A stretch of 44,492 bases of DNA from Triangularia verruculosa (taxonomy: Eukaryota > Ascomycota > Sordariomycetes > Sordariales > Podosporaceae): contig MU864061.1 of assembly GCA_033296885.1 (NCBI GenBank), positions 1 to 44,492 of the forward strand, in the 5' to 3' direction. Shown piece after piece: positions 1 to 10,779 of this stretch. A program made the translations under genes and the position numbers. Positions within the stretch are counted from its first letter, which is position 1. Every line of letters begins with the position of its first letter. Below the pieces are notes generated by a model that worked only from the letters and a program-made list of their open reading frames with translations, made no database searches and had not been told where the DNA came from.

Positions 1-1000
1 AAGTCTTTTAACTTTATATTAATTACCGAAAATTAAATACTTTAACGAAGAAAGATTACTATTCTTCATTATATATAAACGAGATTTTTAATTAATTATT
101 TCAAGTTAAGATTTTTATTAAAATAAATATTAAATAAACGTTTAACTAAATTCGTATATATTTAAATAATAGGGACTTTAATATATTCTATAAATCCTAA
201 AAGAAACGAACTCCCAAAAAAAGTTCTTTTATAATACTATATCCGACGTTAAATTACTATATTTTATATTTACTATAGATTATATAAATATAAGGTTTTA
301 TTATTCGGTTTTATTAATAAATTAATGATATTTTAAAAATATATTAACGAAATCTTTGTAAATAACTTAAATAAGTTTTACTTCGTTTATATTAATAATA
401 TTATTATTTTCTTTAAATTTAAATTTAAATATAAATAATATATTAAAAATATATTTAATAAATTAAAAAACGTTAATTTTTAAACTAATATTAAAAAATG
501 TAAATTTATATAAAAAGTATTTAATTTTTGGGATGTATTATAAAAATTAACGGTATAATTATAGATCCGAAAAAAACCTCGGTTATATTAAAATAATAAA
601 TCCTTATTATTATAAAGGGCATATAAATCTTTTTAAATTTTTATAATTTTTAATATAAATTTATATTAAAGTATAATTATATAATTAAGTATTTAACGAT
701 ATTTATAAAAAAAGATTAATTATAAATATAAAAAATAATTTAATAAGAAGTTTTTAATATATTAAAAAAGAAAGTCTTAAGTATATTAATATTAAAATAC
801 TTTAATTATTCATTATTAATAAAAATTAAAACGGATTTTTCTAATAGGGTAATAGTAAATATACTTTTATAGTTTTATTTTACGGAAAATAAATAATATT
901 TAATAGCTTTTTTTTTAAAAGATTATAACGAAAACCGAATATAATTATCTAATATATAATAAAAAGTTTTTAACGGTAATATCAATATTTAAAAATTAAA
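1..1000 (+). pseudogene. Ty3/gypsy pol relic (reverse transcriptase and RNase H)
   Basis: One plus-strand frame (first base of codon = 1 modulo 3) stays aligned with gypsy polymerase for several hundred bases despite many stops. At 283-315 it reads YKYKVLLFGLI, matching the YEYKVLPFGLT block of reverse transcriptase. At 388-399 it reads YINN, the catalytic YIDD box with both Asp codons changed to Asn. About 600-720 matches the conserved KGIQSFLGFYNFYR-type block. At 937-981 it reads EYNYLIYNKKFLTVI, matching ECNYEIYDKELLAVI of RNase H. The changes fit G-to-A or C-to-T, and most stops sit where Gln or Trp is expected. The 5' end lies outside the window. Homology fades after about 1000. This is a dead element with no coding capacity. 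Confidence 0.85.
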
Positions 1001-1009
1001 ACTTTAGGT

Positions 1010-1215
1010 TCGTTAGTTTATACAGAAAGTAGTAAGTATCGTATAAATATAATATCTTACAATCATTATAAAAACAGTAGTCTCTTTATAGCTATTTAAT
1101 ATTATACTAAACTAATTATTTTTAATAAATATCTTTAACGATAACTTCTATTAAATACTTTATATACTATATTTATTCGACGATTTTCTTCTTTTAATAA
1201 TAAACTTTCTTTTAT
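1010..1215 (-). repeat. Integrase-like fragment, inverted copy
   Basis: The reverse complement of this stretch matches 1965-2190 over about 200 bases, including a shared run around ATTATCGTTAAAGATAT, with differences mainly of the C/T and G/A type. It therefore represents the same gypsy pol segment in the opposite orientation. It directly follows the plus-strand RNase H relic and directly precedes inverted repeat A, so the plus-strand element is broken here by other element pieces. Confidence 0.7.
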
Positions 1216-1224
1216 ATATTATTA

Positions 1225-1725
1225 TTATATATTATAAAAAAACGAAGTTCTAAAAAAAATGTTCTTTAATAATACTATACTTAGCATTAGTTTTGTTTAT
1301 AGTCTAATATTATCGGTTAAAGTTATATTATATAATATTACATATCTATTATATACCTATTATATATTTATTATATATATATATAGCTTTTAATTATTAA
1401 ACTTAATAATATATATAATATAATAATATAACTTAAACTTTTTAAATACCTTCCTTATTATATTACTTATTACTACACTAATAACCCCTTTGTTAACCGG
1501 TAAATTACTCTATAGTACTATAAGTCCAATATTAATAAAGATAAAAGGACCGTCTTTATTACTTTTTTACTTTTAGTTTTTTATTATTATTTTATACTTT
1601 AATTAAAACGTTTAACTTATTAGAACTTTATTAAAGTAAATTATTTCAATTAATACTTTCAATAAATATAATTAATATATTAAATATATATAGCTAATTA
1701 ATTTACCTATTATAATAAAAAAACA
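1225..1725 (-). repeat. Dispersed repeat A, copy 1 (inverted)
   Basis: The reverse complement aligns with 2430-2930 along most of its length and with 4045-4440 over the shorter common core. Shared landmarks are the less mutated TTACCGG block (around 1495-1505 here), a CCTTTTATCTTTAT block and the terminal AGAACTTCGT block. The copies differ mainly by C/T and G/A changes, as expected for RIP. It has no recognisable coding frame, so it may be an LTR or another non-coding repeat. Confidence 0.75.
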
Positions 1726-1964
1726 ACATATATACTTTACTCTTTATTATTTTAAAAGTAAAAAGAAATTAATATTCGTTAATTTTAAAATACGACTTAT
1801 CTCTAAAATACTAAATTAACGATTAAAAAAAGATCTCAAACTTAATAAATCGTATAAATAGACTACGATAAATTTAATTTAATTTAATTTTAGATACTTT
1901 ATAACTTCGGTTAAAAATATTATGGATTTTTAATTAAATATAAATAAATATATCTACTATCCTA

Positions 1965-2190
1965 ATATATAGAAAGAGGTTTATTATTAAAGGGAAAAAG
2001 TCGTCGAATAGATATAGCGTATATAGGATTTAGCGAAAATTATCGTTAAAGATATCTATTAAAAATAACTAGCCTGATATAATACTAAATAGCTATAAAA
2101 AAACTACTTTTATAATAATCGTAAAATATTATATTTATATAATACTTATTACTTTCTATATAAACCAACGAACTTAAAATATATTATTAT
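1965..2190 (+). pseudogene. Gypsy integrase zinc-binding region relic
   Basis: One plus-strand frame near 2050-2190 reads KNYFYNNRKILYLYNTYYF followed by YKPTNL. This resembles the integrase H2C2 zinc-finger segment (a YYWPxMRKxVxxYIxxCxxCQ type motif) with Cys changed to Tyr and Pro, Gly and Trp positions altered. The sequence is repeated in inverse orientation at 1010-1215. Family assignment rests on this short motif only. The frame is full of stops and cannot encode protein. Confidence 0.5.
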
Positions 2191-2429
2191 TATTAATATA
2201 ATTATCGGCGTTTAATATAGGATTTATATATTTTTAACTAAAGTAATAAAAGAATTAAAATTAATTTTAATTAAACTTTTTAAAGTTTATTAAAATAATA
2301 TACTAAACTTGGGATTTTATTTTCTTTCGCTTATTAAATATTTTAAAAATAAATAATATTTTAAAGGTTTAAAAGTTAAACTCCTCCCGGTTACTAATAA
2401 AAGAAGCAAAGTATATATATCGCTTCTTC

Positions 2430-2930
2430 GCTATAATTATTAGTAAATTAATTAATTATATGTATTTAATATATTAATTATACCTATGAAAAATATTAAT
2501 TAAAATAATTTACTTTAATAAAGTGCTATAAATTAAATACTTTAATTAAAATATAAAATAATAAAAGAAAATTAAAAGTAAAAAAATAACGACGGTTCCT
2601 TTATCTTGATTAATATCAAAATTATAATACTATAATATTGTTTACCGGTCGGCAAACCGTTATAGTAAAGAAATTATCGATATAGTAATAAATAATATAA
2701 TAAAAGAAGTATTTAAAAAGTTTAAACTATATTGTTATATTATATATATTATTAAACTTAATAATTAAAAACTAACGTATATAATAGATACGTAATATTA
2801 TATAATAAATACGTAATATTATATAGTATAACTTTAACCGACGATACCGGGTTATAAAAAAAACTAACGCCGAATATAGCGTTATTAAAGAACTTTATTT
2901 TTAGAACTTCGTTTCTTTTAAATATATTAA
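2430..2930 (+). repeat. Dispersed repeat A, copy 2
   Basis: This is the plus-orientation copy of the roughly 500-base repeat also found inverted at 1225-1725 and, shorter, at 4045-4440. The less mutated blocks include TTTACCGGTCGGC near 2641-2653 and a short internal duplication (ACGTAATATTATAT) near 2790-2825. It follows the plus-strand integrase relic by about 240 bases, which is where a 3' LTR would be expected only if much of the element had been lost. An LTR identity is therefore inference. Confidence 0.75.
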
Positions 2931-4044
2931 AAATTAAAAATTAAGCTTAATTAATCTAAAGAATTAACTTTTTACTATTATTATAAACTATTAAATTTTA
3001 AAATACTTTAATATTACAAACCTTTTTAACGTTTAATAAATTAATTAAATTATAATAATAATCTATTATAATTTTATTATTATATATTACCTTAATATAA
3101 AAAATAGAATAGTTAATACTTTTTTAAAGAAATCCGAAGATATATAAATTTAATATAAATGAAAAAACGTTAAACAAAAAATATATATATTTTATAATCC
3201 CGGTTTTATTAAAATAACTATTATTTATTTATTTATTTAATTTAATTAATAATAATAATTTAAACCTTAAAATTTTCAATAAAACCGTTCTAATGTTAAA
3301 TAACTTTAAAATAACTTTCCTTAATTATTTATTTAAAATTAATAAAACTAATAAAAGCTTTTTTATATAATAAACGAAAGTTAAAGGGGGTAATAATAAC
3401 GATATGTTTTCATTTGTTTTTTAAAATTAGTTATTAATATATAATAAATACTTAATTATTCCCGAAATTAAAAATTTAAGAATTCTTATAATTAAAAAAG
3501 TTTATAATTAATTATTCACTATTTATTCAAAGCGAAATAAAATATAGCAAATAGTAAATTAATATTATTAATAGTCTAATTTATTTAATAATATAAATCG
3601 ATTTATTATTAATTAGAAATACCGTTTTATAAAGGTTTTAAAAAATAAAGTTTTAAGTTTATTATACCCTATTTCATTACTTTAAAGAATATAATAATAT
3701 ATTATAGTAAACTTTAAAAGTATATTATAAAATAAGGGGGAATATAATAATACCTTTATTATAATCGATTATTTTAATAAAATAATATAAATTATTTTAT
3801 ATATTATAAATATTATAGTAAGAAACGTAATTATATACTATTATAAAGGCCCTTTTTAAATATTTAATATACTATTATAAATAATAAGTAATAAAAGTCT
3901 ATAATTTATTATTAACTTTATAAAGGAAATATTTAAAATTATTATCGTTAAATAAAAGCTTTTTATTTCAGGCTATTTTTAGATTACCGGTTAAACTAAA
4001 ATTATAAATTAATACTTAAATTAAAAACTATATTCTTTTATTAA

Positions 4045-4440
4045 TTATAATTAAGTATAGGTTAAGTATCTTAATTACCATATAGGATAAAAAGAGAGAA
4101 TTAAAAGTAGAAAAGTAATATACTTAACGGAAACGGTCCTTTTATCTTTATCAATACAGAAATTATAGTACTATAAAGCAATTTACCGGTTGGCGAAGGA
4201 GTTATTAGCGCGGTAATAAGTAATATAGCAAGGAAAGCGTTTAAAAGGTTTAAATTATATTATTATATTACGTATATTATTAAATTTAATAATTAAAAGC
4301 CGTATTTATATAATAAATATATAATATTAAATAATATAATTTTAACCTACGATATTAGAGTTATAAAAACAACTAACGTTGAGTATAACATTATAAAAAA
4401 ACTTTTCTTTTAAGAAATTCTTTTTTTTAGGATATATATA
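4045..4440 (+). repeat. Dispersed repeat A, copy 3
   Basis: It is collinear with copy 2 (2540-2930), in the same orientation. It shares the CCTTTTATC block, the TTTACCGGTTGGCGAAGG block and the AACTAACGTTGAGTATAAC block. It keeps more G and C than the other copies, so it is the least mutated and the best guide to the original repeat. No coding frame is apparent. Confidence 0.7.
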
Positions 4441-4922
4441 TATATTAATTAAAATTAAAATAATTAATTAATTACTTTATTAATTTTATCCGGAGGATAA
4501 TATTATTACTAAACTTTTAAAAAATCGTATATAAAATTAATAAAACTTTTATAGTTTAACTTATATTAATTAATACATAGGTAAATATAAGTTTAATTCC
4601 GTATTACCTTTAAAACTTATATAACTAGTACTATTTTATATATAACTATATAATACATTTAATCTTAATATTAAATTCGTAAAGGATTATAAAATAGATA
4701 AAATATAAACGTTTAAATACATTTTAATATAATATTTAAATATATCCGGATAATTATATATATTATATATAATTATATACATTACTTTATATTACCTTTT
4801 ATAATAATATTTTAGTTTATTTTTTACCTTATATTAAATTTACTTCCTTATGAAAAAATTCTTTTATTATAAATTTTAATTTATTCTATTCTTTATTTAA
4901 TAACTAATTATACTATTACTTC

Positions 4923-4952
4923 TACTCGTAAGGACTTAGGTCCTTGCGAGTA
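4923..4952. repeat. Perfect-type hairpin next to a G-run
   Basis: Two 13-base arms, TACTCGTAAGGAC and GTCCTTGCGAGTA, face each other across a TTAG loop with a single T/G wobble mismatch. A run of six G follows directly. It stands out from the surrounding AT-rich sequence by its GC content. It could be an element terminus or a structured LTR segment; the role is unknown. Confidence 0.8.
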
Positions 4953-5104
4953 GGGGGGATAAGGGTCGAATAGGTAGAGTAATTAATTTTAACTATTTTA
5001 TAGGTTTATACTTAATTAACGTTATAAACTTTATAATATTATAACGATATAACCGATATTAATATTTATTATTATTTATTTCTCCGATATTCTCCGATAT
5101 CCTT

Positions 5105-5170
5105 TAATATTGTCCGATATTTTTTAATATCCTTTAATATACTCCGAAATTATTACTTTTTCCCGACTAT
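5105..5170 (-). repeat. Repeat C, inverted arm 1
   Basis: Its reverse complement matches 6167-6231 over about 55 bases (shared core around TCGGAGTATATTAAAGGATATT). The segment just before it also contains several short CCGATAT-containing units in tandem (about 5083-5120). Confidence 0.65.
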
Positions 5171-6166
5171 ATTTAATTATAATATAATTTATATTTAAGC
5201 TTTATTATTAATTCGGTTTATTTCCTTATAATTAAAAGGAGGAAAATGGAAAAGGGTATTCCCGATATATCGACTATTATAATAAAAGCGGCTTTAAGGA
5301 TTATAAAAAGAAAATAATAAAAAAAGTTAAAAAGTTAAATCTTAAATACTTTTAATTTAGCGACCTTTTAATATATAAGGATCGTTTATTAAATATTAAT
5401 AATCTATTATTTAATAATTATTAATTTATTTTTAAAGGATTTAATATAAAAGATTATTATAAAGGTTAAAAGTTTGAAGAGGAAATTTAAATAGTAAAAG
5501 TTACTTATAAAAAAAGGGGGGTTTAAGTAAAGCGGTTTACTATTTTTAACGGTATATATAAATCGTAATTACTATATAAATTAATTATTTTATATTCTTT
5601 ATAATTTAACTTCTTTATAAATAGAGAGTTTAATATGTTAAAAGGTATTTATATATTAAAATATAAAGTACAGTAAATTAAGCGAAATGTAAATAATAAA
5701 TTTATAATAAAAAAACGATATTAATTTAAAGTCAATATTTATTATAATTATATCAAACTTTAAATCCCTTAAAAATCTAATCTTTCTTTCAGCCCTTATA
5801 TATTTAAATAACTACCCTCCCTCCTCCGAATCCTTCCTATATTATCGAATCTTATAACTTTCCCTAAGTTAATGGTTAATTATAGTAAAAGCTTTAAATT
5901 AAGAATTAATTAAAGTCGATATATAAACGTCGAACTATCGTAACTATAATACTTACGCTATATATAAAACGCCTAATTAACCGGCGACGACTATCCGGTA
6001 AGTAGCGCTAATATAGTACTTATAGTCCCCAGAGCACTTAGAATTCCACTTTAACATATATTTATCGTAACCTCGTCGCTTATATATCGTACTTATTTGC
6101 TTAACCTTATGCTTTAATAGTATAATACCCCCTAATAATAAATAAATAATAAAGAAGTAATCGAAT

Positions 6167-6231
6167 ATAGTCCGGAAGAAATAGTAATATCGGAGTATAT
6201 TAAAGGATATTAAAAAATATTAAAGGATTAA
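6167..6231 (+). repeat. Repeat C, inverted arm 2
   Basis: This is the opposite-orientation partner of 5105-5170, separated from it by about 1 kb. The intervening sequence includes a slightly less AT-rich part (5930-6130) with no recognisable gene. The arrangement could be terminal inverted repeats of a small element, or two LTR pieces in opposite orientation. Confidence 0.6.
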
Positions 6232-7149
6232 TTAATAAGTAAATATAAAGATCGGTTGTATATTATTATAATATTAAATACTTATATCATAGGTTAAATA
6301 AGTGAGTAGTTTAATATATATATATATACTTTATAATTACTTCTGCGATTAATGTTAATTTAAAGGCGTTTCGATATTGCTTAATTAAAATAAAAGATAT
6401 AGTTTAAGAAAGTTTATTTAATATATAATTAGAAACTGGAAGTAGAGTATAATTTTTATATACCTCTATAAATCCTAATACAAAAGTTATACTTACTATT
6501 TTAATTATAAACTCTTTTTAAAAGATAAATCGTTAGCGTTTTACCGTTATATAGCGTTAACTATCTAAAGCTTTACGTTACTTTAGAAGATTACTATAGT
6601 TATAGTAGTAGAATATTAATAAATATAATACTTTTAAGTTATTAATTATTGTAAGCCCTATAAGTTATAAGCTTAAATATACTTTAAATTCTATAAATAA
6701 ATCCTGTAATTTAATATTATATTTCAAAGTTATATACTTTCACTTATTATCGTACCTTAAAGTATAATAATAAGCACTTTAAATTAAAAATTTAATTTAT
6801 AATAATTCTAAAACACAGCTTTTTATATAATATATTATACTATAAGTAAGATATCTTATTCTGTAGTTTATTTTCGCCCTCTAGTTTTCACGACTATTTT
6901 TCTTTATCTTCTTTCTATTATCCTACGATTCTTACTTCGACCCACAAATTTTCCTAACACTCCATTAGATTACTTCACACGTAATAGCTACTTTTCCTCC
7001 CTACACCTCGCTGTCCTTTCTCTTTTCTCTCTCATACTATGTCTCCCGGTTGTGTTGGCAGCTCACGGATCCTCTCTGTAGCAGCAAGCTCCACCGGCGG
7101 GCCCAAGAACTCTCTCGTTGCCCCATATGTTGACGAATCGTACAGTATA

Positions 7150-10100
7150 TCAGATGCGTCGGGGGTGGCAAAGCTCTCCTATTGACGGATCAGTATCAAC
7201 AAGTGTGATCGCTGTGCGAAATGCACCACGATTGTGACTTACTCTTCCTGTCAATGGTATTTTCTTGATCCAACCCGTGGCCCTCGTCGACTCAGCCCAC
7301 GCCATCACGACATAGCCTTCATCGGCTATGGTCATGAATGACATGGCGAAGGAGTCGCTCTTCGCCGTGAGCTCCTTTGATGCCGCTATCCTTCTGATAT
7401 CCATAGGACTGGAGTTGAGATTGGACACTTGGAAGACGTGACCTTTGTCGTTGACCAAGACAAGCTCTCTGCCGGATGGGGAGAAGGCGGCGCACTGAAT
7501 TCTAGTACCGAGTTTGGCGTGTCGACCAGAGACGTCAGTCTTGATTTCACTCCTGTGTCCGTCTTGGGGCTGTATCAGGACAGGTGTGCCAGACTGGGTC
7601 CAAGTTGTGATGCAAACCAACGTTTCCTCGCCATCTGATCCAGGTCGAAAGATTGCTGCTGTCAAGCCGTTGTCCTCTGATTCATGGAGCGGGATGGAAT
7701 AACGGCATGTTGTAAGCTCTTGGAAAGCGTGAAACGGGAATCTCCATGAATATGTCTGCACAAGTCCTGTCTTAGGGCTTCGCGTACTCGCCAAAAGTGC
7801 CAACCCATCTTGAGAAAAAGCCAGTGTGTCGACCGATGGACAGCCCCTGCAGTCCCGGTGTGATAAAGCGTGCAGACGGTCTTCGCGTGGTGGCTCTGAA
7901 GTTTTTGCCTTGAAAAACCGAACAGTGGCGTTCTCAAACCCTACCGCCACATAGTTCTCCTCCCGGTCGATAGCTATGCTTTTGCACCATAAGCTAGAAG
8001 GAATGCGATATTCAACGACCGAGATCGTAGGTTGTACGAGATTCACGATCCGTAACTACAGCGCGTTGTCAGACAGTCAGCCAAGACATGGAAGGGATAT
8101 GACATTCCGAACCGTAAGTTTCTGGTCTCTTGTCCCGATGACATATGCTAAGTGAGTCCTGGCTACAGCTGCCAGGATACAGGTGCTCTCTGGGAGGATA
8201 ACCCGCATCATGGTGGGAGGTGAGGTGGCAACATCCCACACATGTATCAGTAGCTGAGTCCAAAAAAGAGCCAGTGTAGAGCTTTGTGAGAGTGTGACGT
8301 TAATACTTTTGGATGGTTTCCCCCTGCCATGGTGCTTTTGGGTGCTGAGAAGAGGTGCTAAAGAGATTTCCTCCAGTTTTTGTGCCTCAAGCGCGGTTGA
8401 GGACAAGGAGCTGGAGTCTCCTGATATACCAACGGGTGCCTTTTTGCTTGTTGTAAATTTCAGTCTCCATTTCGATTTCCCCTTCTCAGTTGACGTCACT
8501 ATTGGAACAGATCTCGGAGTATGTATTGATGGGACATCGTCCGTGCTATTCTGTAGCCGTTTGAAGACAGGAGAGCCATGTGAAAACGGGGGTGGGTCTG
8601 TCAAGAAGGCAGAGTCGAGTTTCTCTAGATCATCCGGTGGTTTGCTCCTGTGGTCAGCTGTCATGTTGGTATGAGAGCGTTCATGGCGTAGTGGTAGTGA
8701 GATTTGGAGTTGGCTGGGCGTTTGAGGTGACACAAGCCCAGGATACAGAGAACCGCCCAAATCTATGGATGTCGGGCTGGATACGACTGTCTTTCCTGGA
8801 TACGACGAGCTGTACACTTCGGATCCATGCGGTCTTTCGGCTCCTATAGCCAGTGTATTGGCATATCCCGGTGGCAAAAGCCCACTCGCCCGTGACTTAG
8901 GTGGCCGTAACTGAAACTGTGTCGGTAAATGGCGTTCCACATTGATGGTGTCTGCATCAGGACGAAGTGGTTCGAGGAGTTCCCACGCCTGTCGCACTGC
9001 TGTTACCTCCCGCGCAATGGTGATGACTTCCCGGCAGTATATACATCTTGTTTGGGGTGCAAGTTGTATTGTAGTATTTCCCTGTTCGGAAGACTTGGAT
9101 CACAAAAATGTCAGCCACCTTTCGAGCTCTCTTGTTCAAGCGTGTATGATGGTGCCCCCACCCAGAGAACAGCTAGAATGACAACATGAGAGAGAATGAA
9201 ACTCCAAAAAAAGAAAACGCACCATGAGATCGAATTCTGTTAAATTTAATTGAGATGCTCCTAACAGGTGACATTCAGGACAATTCACAGCGTAGAGGCC
9301 TGGACGTTTGGTTGGAACGAATTGACCGCTGGGATCGTCTTGAAGGATAATCTTTCTGACCACCTGGGTTACGTTATGAACCATCTCCCGGTCGCTCACA
9401 CGGTGAATCACCTGGCGGGCCGCGAGTCTCGCAAACAAAGCATCCAAGGCGTCGGGTTCGAACTCCTCGAAACGGGCTTCTGAAGCATCGTGACGGGATA
9501 GCTCCAAGGTATCTGGTAGGACTATTCGGAACATGGTGCTAATAGTCGCAACCATCTCCACTCGGGCGTACTGAGGTGGCACGCGCAGAGTATCCAGCGC
9601 GGTCAAGATTGCATTTCTAGAACGTGCTGAGGAGGACCGAAGATGCATTTCGCGGGTCTCCTTGTTGGCGGCATACTGAATCGAGGCAGCGACAACGAAA
9701 TGTGACACATCTCGCAATGCTAGATATTGCAGGAGCCAGCTACCAAAGCATCCCGCTGGTACAATCTCCGCAATAGAAGCAGGCAGGAGGCAAAGAGGGA
9801 TAGGATACTACACAGAGGTTTCCGAGTTAACAGATGGGATTTCACAGAAAGCGGCGTTGGGCAAAACCATTTATCCTTACCAACTCCGATGTCAGGTTTG
9901 GCAGATCGGACGCCAATTTGGGTGGGAGACCCAAGCTGTCGGGATCGACATGCAGTTGGTTGGTGATTTCTTTACACACCTCGAGGGGAAACGAGTTTGG
10001 ACCAGGATAGCTATCAAAGACCTGCTCCAAGAGACTATGGATTCGGGCAAACCGCTCGCGACGATCTCGAGATCGGTGGTTTGCTGGTGCTTTGGGGTGT

Positions 10101-10779
10101 AGACTATGAAGTAGCTTGGTTAGTCAAAGTAGCTATTATCTTCCGGAAAGCATGGACAAATATGGCACATAGGGTGAGCATACGTCAGGACGCGAAGGCT
10201 GGACAAGAGGAAATCGGCCAGATATCTTTCACGTAGTGAGCGGTATTCCCAGAGTGTCTCGCGGCCCTCCACAATGGTCTGGAGAACAAACTCGACCGAC
10301 CGCAGAGCGACTTCCCAGCTGATGAGAAAGCCCAGATACCAGCCGATATGGGAACCATCAGTGGGGAGAGTCAGCCGTTGAATATCGAAGATGGACTTTA
10401 GCTGTAATAGTAGAGTAATGACCAGTTGTTGGTGTGCGTCCCTGTCGGAAGCGTCGACATAGATCTTTTCCAGAGAGAAGCGTCCGAGAAGCTCGAGGAC
10501 GATGTCGTCGACATCGCTACGGAGGACCAATGCCCTCCAAGTGTTTGTTAGCCGCAAGAAGAGCGACGAGGGGGTTGGGCCAGCCATGGCCACGCGACAC
10601 CGAGGCCGTAAGAGGCGATATGCCGGAGAATAGGGCAGTCAGATTGAGGGGCTGGCGGTGCCTCTCGCGAGATGCGCGGGGGCTGCGGGGCGGGCACCGC
10701 CGAATCGAACTTCTCAGCGTTTTGTTGAGCCCAGTTCAGATAGTGCTGTTCAAGGCGCTTCTTTTGGTCTGTTTCCGCT
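7150..10779 (-). CDS. Unassigned protein with zinc-ribbon motif and WD40-like C-terminus
   Basis: I do not recognise this family. Proposed exons on the minus strand are 10779-10594, 10534 or 10516 to 10184, 10103-9881, 9807-9223, 9081-8104 and 8055-7150, giving more than 1000 residues. Introns have usable donors and branch sites (for example GTATGC with TGACTAAC). The acceptors at 9081, 9807 and 10516/10534 each have an alternative. The N-terminal part is alpha-helical-looking. A CPEC motif and, after an intron, a CIYC motif form a four-Cys zinc-ribbon-like pair. A Ser/Pro-rich linker follows, and the last 350 or so residues contain WD40-like strands (HVWDVA, then NYVAVGFENATVRFF). No ATG is visible in the first exon, so the true start lies upstream of 10780. 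It is probably a fungal-specific scaffold; function unknown. Confidence 0.7.

Larger units (their letters stand above)
1..6900. repeat. RIP-mutated AT-rich transposon block
   Basis: The whole stretch is extremely AT-rich. CA and TG dinucleotides are almost missing (the first 60 bases contain none) while CG still occurs, the footprint expected when CpA is converted to TpA on both strands, as in fungal repeat-induced point mutation. No open gene survives. Several internal repeats and retroelement coding relics are listed separately. The parts between them (about 2930-4045, 4440-4920, 5170-6160 and 6250-6880) are equally AT-rich and I recognise nothing definite in them. Composition returns to normal between about 6880 and 7020, only 130-270 bases from the stop codon of the first gene. 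Confidence 0.9.
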
